Source of the DNA: Paulownia fortunei
Lineage: Eukaryota > Streptophyta > Magnoliopsida > Lamiales > Paulowniaceae
DNA: 64,000 bases
NCBI GenBank assembly: GCA_019321725.1
Contig: CM033105.1
Span: 11,979,632-12,043,631 of the forward strand
Reading direction: 5' to 3'
In this document: positions 48,568 to 59,510 of the stretch, in pieces
Layout: the number at the start of each line of letters is the position of its first letter
Position numbering within the stretch: position 1 is the stretch's first letter
The notes under the pieces: generated by a model
What the model saw: the letters and a program-made list of their open reading frames with translations, nothing else
Database searches by the model: none
Told to the model about the DNA's origin: nothing
Made by a program: the position numbers and the translations under genes

Positions 48568-51500
48568 TGTTTGTGAAATATTTTGCAAACCGCAAGTGCA
48601 CGGTGTCAAGTTTTAATACAACGGTGAGTTGAGTATTGTATCCACAGGGATTGTAATAAAAAATTGCATTAAGTATCGTATTTTAAATAGTCCTAATTTT
48701 ATCTAAAAAATCGAGTGATGATTGGTAAACGAAGTAAAGTCAGTTAAAAAAATGCAAAAAGAAGAGTGAAGTTTTTAGAAACTATATAACAAACACCATA
48801 TGAGCAAGAATTTCTAGAGAAATGACTCACCTAATTATTACTTATGTTCTTCCTTCCAAAATATACCAATTCAAGTCAACAACATGTAAGTTAAGAATTC
48901 CTAAGCTCATCAATTTTCTCTATCGAGTGCCGAATTGACTATGAGTTCCAACAAAAAATTTGATATCTCTATAAAAATTCAAGAATAAAACTCTACAGAA
49001 GTTTAATGAATTCTTCTTCAAAACTTTAAAGGTTTCATAAGCTTCTCAACTCTATGATTCCTGGGTTGTGTTATCCTATGATCATGTATAATCTTCCCTC
49101 TCTCGAGTGCTAAATCTCATACGTCAAACAATCTCAATTAGTGGCTAATTAATCAAGATGAAATACTAAATAAGATAACACAAATAAGATGAATAACTTG
49201 AACTAATATTATTTGAAATTCAAAACATAGGATCAAATAAGGTTACATCATTCTCTAGAAAGATAAGTTTAGTTCACCATGGATGAATACAACTTCAATA
49301 AATAAATAAGAAAGAACATGAAAATTGTTCACCAATTTGTGAAGTGGGAGGAATGGTTGAAGCTCTCATTCTCTCCAAGAATGACTCATTGTCTCCAAGA
49401 ATGCCCTATTTTGATTTGCAGAAAATAGAATGGGTCTTGTCTCCAAGCACCCCCAATGGCCTCATTTGGTTCGAAGAACCAATCCTCCCCTCCTTTGGTT
49501 GATGTTGATCTTCCCCTTTTAAACTTTCCCCCAATGATTCTTTCCCCAAGAGTCTTCCAAAAGAAACCCTGAAATCCTTCCACTTTTCTTGGCTTTTTTT
49601 CAAAAGAAACTTGAAATCCTTCCATTTTTCTTGGCTTTTTCTCTTTTTTCTCTCCACCAATTTAGTGTATCCACTAGAGTATCACATGGGTAATGATCTA
49701 TAGGCGTATCTAATGTATATATCTCATAAAAATGCCAAAATCCATGATTCATTGCCACTTGTCGCCAAAAAAATGCATCAACGTTTTTTTGTTGGAAGGG
49801 TATTCGTGAAATATTTTGCAAACCGCAAGTGCACGGTGTCAAGTTTTAATACAATGGTGAGTTGAGTATCGTATCCATAGTGATTGTAATCAAAAATTGA
49901 ATTAAGTATGGTAGTTCAAATGTCCTAATTTTATTTAGAATATTGAATGATGATTGGAAAATAAAGTAAAGTAAGATAAAAATGCAAAGACAATAGTGGA
50001 GTTTTTAGAAATAATATAACAAACACCTTATGGGCAAGATATTTTAGAAGAATGACTCACCTAATTATCACATATGTTCTTTCTTTCAAAATATACCAAT
50101 TCAAGTCAACAACACATGTAAGTTAAGAATTCCTAAACTCATCAATTCCCTCTCTCGAGTGCCGAATTGACTATGAGTTCCAACATGAATTTCGTTATCT
50201 CTATAAAATTTCAAGAATAAAACTATACAAAAGTTCAATGAATTCTTCTTCAAAACTTCAAAGGTTTCATAAGCTTCTCAACTTTATGATTCCTAAGTTG
50301 TGTTATCCATATGATCATGTATAATCTTCCTCTCTCGAGTGCCGAATCTCATACGTCAAACAATCTCAATTAGTAGCCAATTAATCAAGATGAAATACTA
50401 AATAAGATAACACAATGAATAACTTGAACTAATATTATTTGGAATTCAAAACATAGGATCAAATAAGGTTACATTATCATCTAGAAACAAACGTTTAGTT
50501 CACCATAGATGAATACAACTTCAAGAAATAAATAAGAAAGAACATGGAAATTGTTCACTAATTTGTGAAGTGGGAGGAATGGTTGAAGCTCTCCTTCTCT
50601 CCTAGAATGACTCATTGTCTCCAAGAATGCCCTATATTGATTTACAAAAAATGGAATGGGTCTTGTCTCCAAGCACCCCCAATGGCCTCCTTTGGTTCCA
50701 AGAACCAATCTTCCCCTCCTTTGGTTGATGTTGATTTTCTCATTTTTAAACTTCTCCCCAATGATTCTTTCCCTAAGAGTCTTCCAAAAGAAACCCTGAA
50801 TTCCTTCCACTTTTCTTGGCTTTTATTCAAAAGAAACCTGAAATCATTCCCCTTTTCTTGGCTTTTTCTCCTTTTTCTCTCCACCAATTTAGTGTATCCA
50901 CTAGAGCATCACATGGGTAATGATGTATAGGTGTATCTAATGTGTATACCTCATAAAAATGCCAAAATTCATGATCCATTGCCACTTGTTGCAAAGAAAA
51001 CACATCAGCATCTTTTTGGTTAGCAGGATGGCGCCTAGGCACCCTATTTTGGCACCTAGGCACCTTGTATTCTGTTTTGGAAGCCTTAAATGGGGCCTAG
51101 GCGCCGTTGTTGCTATTTTTCCCTCCTTTACTTCAGTACTTTTACACTATTTAGCCACTTACAACTAGTTTTTAACCTCTTTCAAGATGAATTGGATTTT
51201 AAGGTCTTCTAATTAATTGTATCTCTATGTCTTGGCTTTCCATAGGCACTTGAATCAACTAAATATGACATTGGTAGACAGAGTTATGCCTGAAATACTA
51301 AGATATGTCATCCTAGAAAATTGCAGCCTAGTACTGACTCTTGAACTCAGTTTTTCTCATTGAAATTGACCGAATTGGATTTTGTGTTAAACATAGAAAT
51401 TGTAGATCTATCTCTTTGATTTCCAATTGGTCAATAATAAATTTGATATGAAATTGGGGATGAGAGTTATGATTGAAATACAAAAACTGCCATCAGTAGC

Positions 51501-52291
51501 ACTACAACTCGAATTCTTCAATATTTTAACCAAGTTTTTGATTTCTTTCTATTTTCTTCTCTTATTGTCATTACCTACAAGATTTCAAACTGAATGCATA
51601 AAAAGTAACAAAAACACTTGAAAACAAACTAATTGTTAATCATAAGATATATGAATTATTGGTATAAAATCAACTTATCAAAGGCAGCGCTTAAGCACAA
51701 AATAGCGGAGCCTCGACACTGTGCATTCTGTCCTGGCAGCCTTGGATGGCTGTCCTGGCAGCCTTTATTCAACACTTTGACATTATTTAGCCTATTGCAA
51801 CTGGTTTATGACCACTTTCTAATCCGAATTGGATTTTAATGTCATCTAATGAATTTTAGTTCTATGTCTTGGATATTCATGTTTACTTGAATCAACTAAA
51901 TATGATATCTTTAGAGAGAGTTATGCCTGTAATACCAAGATGTGTCATATTAGAAAAGTTCAGTCCAGTGCTGACCATTAAACTCGATTCTTCTCATTTA
52001 AATCGAACGAATTGAATTTTATAGTAAACATAAAAGTTGTAGATATATCTCTTATATTTCCATTGGATTAAGAATAAAGTTGATATGAAATTTGGGCCGA
52101 GAGTTATGATTGAAATATAAAAACTGCCATCAATAGCACCACAACTCAAATTCTTCAACATTTCAACCAAGTTTTTGATTTCTTTCCATTTTATTCTCTT
52201 ATTGTCATTACATACAATATTTCAAACTAAATGTATAAAAAGTAATAAAAACACTTGAAAATAAACTAAATGTTAATCAAACAACTCATCA
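48568..52291 (-). mobile_element. gypsy-family solo LTR C1, split by C2, AACTT duplication
   Basis: Plus-strand ends TGTTTGTGAAAT and CAACTCATCA, flanked by AACTT at 48563-48567 and 52292-52296. Excluding the inner copy, 48568-49800 plus 51686-52291 gives about 1.84 kb. Removal of the insert and one AACTT restores the frame INEL-VREYFTIA between protease and reverse transcriptase, which confirms the boundaries. Confidence 0.85.
49801..51680 (-). mobile_element. solo LTR C2 inside C1, AAGGG/AAGGC duplication
   Basis: Plus-strand start TATTCGTGAAATATTTTGC and end AAATCAACTTATCA, 1880 bases, flanked by AAGGG (49796-49800) and AAGGC (51681-51685). It is homologous to C1 over its whole length and in the same orientation, so the two first look like a tandem repeat. 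Confidence 0.8.
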
Positions 52292-52296
52292 AACTT

Positions 52297-53575
52297 GTTC
52301 GTGAATATTTTACTATCGCTAATTCTTCATATCCTTTGGAGACTTATTTTGAAAGTGAAAGTATTTGTAAAAAGACATATTCTAATACTCTCTTTGAATT
52401 TTTGCAGGTACCAGAAAAATATTTTTAGAAGCCAAAGTTTGAAAAACTTTCATCATCAACAGTACAATCTGTTCCATCAAGTATTAAAGCTCCCTAATTG
52501 ATTTGAAACTTTTGACATTTGATTTGAAATACTCTTCCTTGGGGTGAGAATAAGAATTTTCTAGTAATAATTTCTTCTAAACTTGATACATCCCAAGAAG
52601 ATAAGTTGATTGAAACTCTGAAAATGCATAAGAATGCTTTAGGATGGACCATTATTGATATTAAAGGTATTAATCCTTTAATTTGCACACATAACATCTC
52701 TCTAGAGTAAAATGCTAAACTTTCTAGAGGGATGCAATGAAGGCTAAACTTAATATAAAAGAAGTAGTGGGAAATGAAGTCATTAAATTCTTAGATAATG
52801 GAATCATTTATCCTATTTCTGACTACAAATGGGTAAGCCCTATTCAAGTTGTACATAAGAAATCTGGAGTTACTGTAGTCAAGAATGAAAATGATGAATT
52901 AATTCCAACTAGGATTGTTACTAGTTGGTGAATGTGCATTGATTATAGGAAACTCAATTCAAATATTAGAAAATATCATTTTCCACTACCCTTCATGGAT
53001 TAAATCCCAGAAAGAGTTGCGGGACATGAATTTTACTACTTCTTAGATAGATATTCTATGTATAATCAAATTGCGATTGCATTTGAAAATCAAGAGAAAT
53101 CAACTTTTACATGTCCTTTGGTACTTTTGCATACCGAATGATGCCTTTTGGATTAGATAATGCACCAGCTACATTTCAATGATGCATGTTTTGTATTTTT
53201 AGTGACTTTCTTGGAGTCTTCATGGATGATTTTTTTATTTTTAGTAATTTATTTGATAAGTGCTCGTCTAATTTAAAAAAAGTTTTGTTCAGGTGTGAAG
53301 AAAAGAACATTGTACTCAATTAGGAGAAATGTCATTTCATGGTAACAACTGGTATTGTTCTTGGACATATTATTTTATCAAAAGGTATTGAAGTAGACAA
53401 ATCAAAAATCAAGTTAATTGTCAATTTGCCAATACCAAAGTCTGTGAAAGAGATAAGAACATTTTTAGGACATGCTAGTTTTTATAGAAGATTTATCAAA
53501 GATTTTAGTATAATATCTAAACCTTTGTATAATCTTCTAATAAAAGTCACTATATTTAAATAGACTGAAAATTAT
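52297..53575 (+). pseudogene. gypsy reverse transcriptase
   Basis: After a linker (EYFTIANSSYPLETYFESES) come ISDYKWVSPIQVVHKKSGVT, MCIDYRKLN (52930), FYYFLDRYSMYNQI and the catalytic F-M-D-D (Asp codons 53225-53230 intact). The thumb follows: TGIVLGHIILSKGIEVDKSK and RTFLGHASFYRRFIKDFS (53350-53520). At least three stops and two frameshifts (about 52929, 53005, 53140). Conserved catalytic residues are still readable. Confidence 0.88.
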
Positions 53576-54060
53576 TAAAATACTTTTGTTAAGCTTAAAA
53601 GCGTACTTACGTCTACTCCAATCATGCTACCTCAAGATTGGACTTTACCTTTTGAAATAATGTGTGATGCGAGTGACTATGTTGTTGGAGCTGTCTTATG
53701 ACAAACAAAAGATAAGAAACCATATGTTATTGACTATGCAAGTAAAATTTTAAATAGTGCTCAATTGAATTATTCATCAAGTGAAAAAGAATTACTTCTT
53801 GTAGTTTTTGCATTTGACAAATTTAGATCTTATCTTGTTGGCTCACCAATTGTTGTTTTCAGTGATCATGTAATTTTGAAATATCTTTTTTCAAAAAAAA
53901 GATGCCAAACGTAGACTGATCAGGTAGATTCTTTTACTTCAAGAATTCAACATTATGATTCGAGATAAGAAATGAGTAGAGAATGTGGTGGATAATCATT
54001 TGTCGAGACTTGTTTGTGATGACTCGTTTCAAACCACACCCATTAATGACACTTTTCCTG
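53576..54060 (+). pseudogene. gypsy RNase H
   Basis: Reads LPFEIMCDASDYVVGAVL (first catalytic Asp), YASKILNSAQLNYSSSEKEL (Glu), then VVFSDHVILKYL (third Asp), before a shift near 53897. The tail corresponds to the LLQEFN...VADHLSRL linker, here frameshifted. Stop within GAVL* at about 53698. Confidence 0.82.
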
Positions 54061-56847
54061 ATAAATAACTATTTAATATTTCTATTTTATCTTGGTTTGT
54101 TAACATTATTAATTTTCTTATAACAGGAAAGATGCCATTGCATTGGAACTCCCAAGACAAAAAGAAGTTTTTGACTGAGGTGAAAAACTATTATTGGGAT
54201 GATCCATACCTATTCAAATATTATCCTGATCAAATTTTTGAAGATGCGGGCCTGACAATGAGATAGGTAATATTGTCAAATTTTGTCATTCAGAAGTATG
54301 TGGTGGTCACTTTTTTGTAAAGAAAATCACTGCTAAGATCTTGCAATGTGGATTTATTGGCCAACTATTTTCAAAAACACTTACACTTTCTGCAAAAGTT
54401 GTGAAAATTGTCAAAAGTTAAGATCTATTTCAAAGCAAAACATGATACCCCTACACCGTATCCTATTGATTGAAATCTTTGACTGTTGGAGTATTGACTT
54501 CATTGGACCATTTCCATTATCATTTGGTTTTATTTATATATTGATCATCATAGATTATGTCTCAAAATGGATCGAGGCAATTCCCTATCGAAACAATGAT
54601 CACAAAATAGTGATAATTTTTTTATAAAAAAATATTTTAAGTCAATTTGGAATTTCTCGATCCATTATCAGTGATGAGAGAAAATATTTTTGCAACAAAG
54701 TTTTTGAAACTTTAATGAAAAAATATGGAATCATACATAAAGTTACAATCCCTTATCACTTTCAGACAAATAGATAAGTTGAACTTGCAAATAGGGAGAT
54801 AAAATAAATTTTGGAATAGACAGTTAACCCAAATCATAAAGATTGGTCTCTTAGACTCACCGATACACTTTGGATATATAGAACTGCTTTCAAAACATTA
54901 TTGGGCATGTCTTCTTATAGGATAGTTTATGAAAAACTTTGTCATTTACCTATTGAACTTGAGCATAAAGCTTATTGGGCAATCAAACTGTTTACTTCAA
55001 CTTTAATAAAGCTTTATGCAAATTACAAATCAATGAACCTCAAGAAATTGAGAAATGATGCATATGAGAATTCTACAATTCATAAATCAAGAATCAAAGA
55101 TTTCATGATAATAAAATTTCAAAAAAAACTATTTAAGGTTGGTGATAAATTGGTTTTATACCAATAATTCATATACCTTTTTATTAACATTGGGTATGTT
55201 GCCAATCATAACTCTTTGCTAAAAAATCATTTTAACTTGATTCTTAAACCATTGGAAAACCAAGAGATATATCTATAACTTCTATTTTTACTACAAAATC
55301 CAATTCTATCAATCTCAATGAGAAAAATCGAGTTCAAGAGTCAGCACTAGCTAAAATATTCTAGTATGACATATCTTAGTATTTTAGTAATAACTCTCTC
55401 TACTGATGTCATATTTAGTTAATTTAAGTACCTATGGAAAGAAAAGACAGAGATATACAATTCATTAGAAGACATAAAAAGTCAATTCATCCTACAAAGA
55501 GGTCAAAAACTAATTGAAAGGGGTTGAATAATGTCAAAGTACTAAAGTGAAGGAGGAAAAGACAGCAGCAACGGCACCTAGGCGCCATCTCAGGCTGCCA
55601 GGATAGAATAAAAGGTGCCTAGGTGCCAAAACAGAGTGTCTATGCACCATTATTTAGATAAGTTAAAAAAAGAAGATTGGCATCAACCATGGGGGCATTA
55701 AGGGATTGGTTCTTGGAGACAAAATCCATTCAATTTCCTGGACAGAGGAGGAGCCATTCTTCAAAGAAAGAGCCATTCTTAGAGACAAACTATTATTAGA
55801 GACAAGCCTTTCTTGGAGACAAAGAGAGTTTCAACCATTCGTTTCACTCCACAAATTGGTGAATAATTTTCATGCTCTTTCTTCTATATTTTTTGAAGTT
55901 ATATTCATTCATGATGAACTAAACTTTTTTTTCTAAACGATGATGTAACCTTATTTGATCCTATGTTTTGTATTCCAAACAATATTAGTTCAAGTTATTC
56001 ATCTTGTTTGTGTTATCTTGTTTAGTATTGCATCTTGATTATTTGACCACTAATTGAGATTGTTTGATGTATGAGATTCGATACTTGAGCGAGTGAAGAT
56101 TATACATGATCATAAGGATAACACAACCTAGGAATCATAGAGTTGAGAACCTTGTGAAACCTTTGAAGTTTTGAAGAAGAATTCATTTAACTTTTGTAGA
56201 GTTTTATTCTTGAATTTTTATAGAGATATTGAAATTCATGTTAGAACTCATAGTCAATTCAGCACTTGAGAGAGGGAGTTGATGAGCTTTGGAGTCGTAA
56301 CTTACATATATTGTTGATTTGAATTGGTATATTTTGGGAGGAAGAACATAAGTGATAATTAGGTGATTTATTCCCTTAGAATTTCTTGCTCATAAGATAT
56401 TTGTTGTATTCCTTTTAAGAACTCCACTCTTGTCTTTGCATTATTTTTATTTCACTCTACTTTGTTTACCAATCATCACTTGATTTTCTAGATAAAATTG
56501 AGACTATTTGAACTACAGTACTTGATGCAATTTTTTATCACAATCCTTATGGATACTCAACTCAACTCACCATTGTATTAAAACTTTACACCGTGCACTT
56601 GCGGTTTGTAAAATATTTCACGAATAGTTGGTCAAAAGGTATGCTTTATAATTCTTGATTTCATTTGTTTCTTAAAAAAATGAGATCAATGTGGAGTAGT
56701 CCTTTTATTGTAAAAAAGGTACATCCTTATGGAGCGATTGATATTGAGAATCCTAAAAATGGTAACGTATTCAAAGTAAATGGACAAAGACTCAAACCAT
56801 TTCTAGAAAATCAATTTTCACAAGAGAAAATTATTTTTTCTTTCTAA
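54061..56847 (+). pseudogene. gypsy integrase, interrupted by a solo LTR
   Basis: Zinc-domain half CKSCENCQKLRSIS (54380-54430) precedes IFDCWSIDFIGPFPLSFGFI (first catalytic Asp near 54495) and DYVSKWIEAIPYRN. The second Asp region (54670) and a decayed H-x-x-Q-TN-Q segment with Glu follow. The C-terminal part ends in KVG at 55142 and resumes at 56632 with QKV, later SPFIVKKVHPYGAIDIENPK and FKVNGQRLKPFLEN, stop 56845-56847. Frameshifts near 54628 and 56664. Confidence 0.85.
55143..56626 (+). mobile_element. solo LTR C3 inside integrase, GTTGG duplication
   Basis: TGATAAATTGG to TTTCACGAATA, 1484 bases, with GTTGG at 55138-55142 and 56627-56631. Excision of insert plus one GTTGG rejoins F-K-V-G-Q-K-V in frame. 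It belongs to the same subfamily as C1 and C2 (TTATACCAATAATTCATATA start; GGCGCCTAGG palindromes at 55571-55650). Confidence 0.92.
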
Positions 56848-57063
56848 TCATTGTTATGATTAGTGTGTGTGTATATATATATATATATTCTCTAAATTTG
56901 TTTGTTTTGTAGGTTTTCTTTATTTTATTTTATTTTCTCAATTAAGTGGCGGATAATGGTACTTCGTGACTATTAAAGTCGAACTTATCAATTTTTCAAA
57001 TAATTGAAATCTTGTACAAAGTTTCTCTCTTTTTCTCATTCTTTTTTTCTTATTCCTTTCAAA
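56848..57063 (+). other. spacer with TA microsatellite
   Basis: Between the integrase stop and the next frame; GTGTGT(AT)n at 56863-56889 then pyrimidine-rich sequence. No frame recognised. Confidence 0.6.
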
Positions 57064-57570
57064 ATGGATGACATTCTTCTAACTATCAAGAAGCGATTTC
57101 ATTTTCTTCCTAAAAATATAATTTTAAAAATTTATAAAACCAGAATTGAAAGATTAAGGATGCTTATGCATAAGGGCATTCCAAGAGATATACGATGAAT
57201 AATTGAAGCAAAGGTAAGAGTAGCAAGTGAGTTTTCAAACTTGCTTAATAGATACATGCATGGTTTTGATAAAACTAGATATTCAAAAAAACAAAAGGCA
57301 AAAAAAATATAATTTTGTCATAAATGTGGTCGATAGACTTGCAACACAAAGTGTCGTTCCTTAGGAATGGTTTCTAAAAATCGAGAAAATAAAATTCAAT
57401 TCATTATGGTTGGACTGAGTAAGAAGTCTTTAGATGACATTATATTGACTCTTGAGATGCATTCATGTGGATTAGTACATTGTGCAATTCTTGATCTATG
57501 GAATCATTTTCAAGATAAATATGAGCATTATAGTCTTGGGAATCTGACATTAACACACCTCAATAAATAG
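57064..57570 (+). pseudogene. unknown frame with zinc-finger-like CxxC..CxxxC, in the retroelement
   Basis: A single frame of 169 codons starting at an ATG (57064, MDDILLTIKKRFHFLPKNII) is interrupted only by stops at 57196, 57310 and 57334 before its TAG at 57568. Features: a basic, possibly helical N-terminal part (KIYKTRIERLRMLMHKG), a Lys-rich stretch (YSKKQKAKK), then CHKCGR-x-TCNTKC at 57316-57354, which looks like a metal-binding CxxC...CxxxC site, and a C-terminal part SLDDIILTLEMHSCG and DLWNHFQDKYEHYS. I do not recognise the family. It lies after integrase, where env-like or captured genes sit in plant gypsy elements, and shares its frame with the start of the LOG domain 30 bases downstream. 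The two may once have formed one protein. Confidence 0.5.
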
Positions 57571-57600
57571 CACCGTACTCACTATTGAAAAAAAATTGAA

Positions 57601-58193
57601 GTCTCTTCCACTTGCAAGTTCAATTGTATTTATGTTTTTTGTGGATCCAATCCAGAAAAAAATGGTGATTTTATAGGGACGGCCCGTAACCTTGGTAGAA
57701 CATTAACAGAAAGAAAAATTCATTTAGTGTATGAGAGAGGCAGTTGGGGTTAAGGGGGAGTGATGTTACTTTTGCTCTTATAGGAGGAGTCAAAATTTTA
57801 GGAATTATCTCAAAATCTTTAACAGTACAGAATATCACAAGTATGATAATTGGAGATGAGCTAAAAGTGTCACATATTCAGAATAGAATGCATAACATGT
57901 TAAATAATACGGATGCATTCATCACTCTACCTAGTGGTTTGGGTACACTGGAGGAGTTATTTCAAGTTATCTCTTGGACACAACTCAACATTCACCAGAA
58001 ACCTGTAGGTATTCTTAATGTTAATGGTTTCTATAATGGTTTGCTATCTTTTGTAAACAATGTTGTGAAAAAAGGTTTTATTTCACCATCTATGAGATGT
58101 GTTCTCATTTCTACTCCAACACCTAATCAACTGATTGATCAACTTCTAGCATATATGCCAGAACCTGATCCATCCTTGGCCTGTATAGATTGA
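57601..58193 (+). pseudogene. LOG-like: LOG-family cytokinin phosphoribohydrolase domain carried by a gypsy element
   Basis: LOG enzymes release free-base cytokinin from its riboside 5'-monophosphate in the cytosol. This frame covers almost the whole domain: IYVFCGSNPEKNGDF near 57630 (the start of the Rossmann-like fold), LTERKIHLVYE, then a damaged glycine-rich loop. There a one-base shift near 57745 and a stop at 57751 fall. The rest is open: HIQNRMHNMLNNTDAF with the catalytic-type Arg at 57885-57887, PSGLGTLEE at 57930-57956 (family PGGxGTxxE, second Gly position changed to Ser, Glu kept), SWTQLNIHQKPVGILNVNGF and GFISPSMR, stop 58191-58193. Total about 195 residues, near the normal LOG length of about 200. 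No introns are visible, whereas plant LOG genes normally have several. It lies between integrase and the 3' polypurine tract, with no poly-A tail or separate duplication seen. Family call is firm; active enzyme unlikely. Confidence 0.88.
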
Positions 58194-59500
58194 TCCAACA
58201 GAGACAGTAGTCGAAAATGTAAAATGAATTTGACTCTTAGTGTGTGAAATTTATCCTATATGGTTTTAACTAATAGTGTGTGTTTTGTTTGTATTATTTC
58301 AACTTTATTTTAATAAGCCACATTTCAGGTGATGTATTTTAAACTCTACTTTCCTATTTATTTTTGACATTGGGGACAATGTCTTGATTATGTTAAGGGG
58401 GGATAGTTGATATCACGTCTTATGTATTCAATATGTATTTTTCTATTTTTTTCTAAAATACTAAAGCGTGTTTTCTTTTAGGTTCGTTGAAACCATGAGT
58501 AAGGGCGGCTAGAGTAAAGGGTAATCATTTGACACTATTAAGACGCACCCTTTTTTTTTAACATAACATGGCATGTTTGTGAAGTTTTTAACTAAAATTT
58601 TGTGGATTATCAAAATATAATTACAATTCTCTTTTTGTTAGAGTCCAAGGGTACTATCTTAAAAAAATAAAAAAAAAATAATTAGTCTTGTGCATATCCT
58701 AAGCTTTGTGGAAAGATTGGTTGTGATGCATATAACTAAAAATCCTGACCATGTTAAAGTGTTTACTTTTTAATATTCACATATCTTTTATGAATAAGTG
58801 GAAAGTTTGAGAAAAAAGTATTCTGAAATTTAATTGATCATTTGAATTAGTTTCATTGTAATTTGATATGCATAATTATGTCTACCTTACATATGGAGAA
58901 ATGAATTGTGTAAACCTGTGTAGTTATCTATTTCTATTGAAATATTTTGCTTTGTAGCTAGTGATATAAGTATAATTATAAATCCTTCTTTTGATCTTCT
59001 GTTATCATACGAGTCATGTTGTATAAAAAAAATTATCTTTTTGTTTTCAGGTTAACCAACGAAATTTTGAGGCATATTTTGGTAAGACGGATTAGGTATT
59101 TCAAATTTTGTGACTACCTATTTTATGCTCAATTTTAGTTTGAATGCATATCCTAAATCATTTAAGCTATTTCTTTGAGTGTTTTAACTGTTTTCCAACT
59201 TCATGAGTGAACACTTACCTGTGAGGATATGGAGTTGAGGTTTTTTCATGATTGATTTTGAAGTTACATGTATCTTGGTTTGTAGAATAAAAGGTTAGCT
59301 AAGTGCACATACGTACAATATCTTTTGGAAATTCTCAAAGAAAAAAATCTCAATAGCATCTGTGATATCTGACAAATGATTGTTTGTGATTGTTAGACTA
59401 TTTTACAAGTTTCTTTTAAATTCTAATCATATGCCATGTTTCTTTTTATTTGTATTACATTTCATTACACTATAATTACTAGGGACTAATAATAAGCTAG
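58194..59500 (+). other. non-coding 3' region of the gypsy element
   Basis: AT-rich, without a frame. It contains a perfect 7-base inverted repeat GACATTG-GGGA-CAATGTC (58366-58383) followed by AAGGGGGGATAG, a combination often seen upstream of the 3' LTR in Tat/Athila-like elements. Confidence 0.6.
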
Positions 59501-59510
59501 TTGGGGGGTG
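59501..59510 (+). other. polypurine tract of the gypsy element
   Basis: TTGGGGGGTG immediately precedes the TGATGAAC start of the following LTR. Confidence 0.65.

Noticed and set aside
49386..51063. Repeated minus-strand frames encoding Lys/Glu-rich peptides (KSQEKWKDF type)
   Set aside because: They are identical positions in two copies of the same solo LTR; the purine-rich LTR stretch gives open frames, and no gene structure accompanies them.
48568..52291. A complete LTR retrotransposon with two LTRs in direct orientation
   Set aside because: No primer site, internal region or polypurine tract lies between the copies, and the breakpoint duplicates AAGG; nested solo LTRs explain it better.
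57064..58193. Integrated pararetrovirus sequence
   Set aside because: The surrounding order is gypsy with integrase and LTRs, and there are no movement-protein or coat-protein-like motifs; the LOG domain is of cellular plant type.
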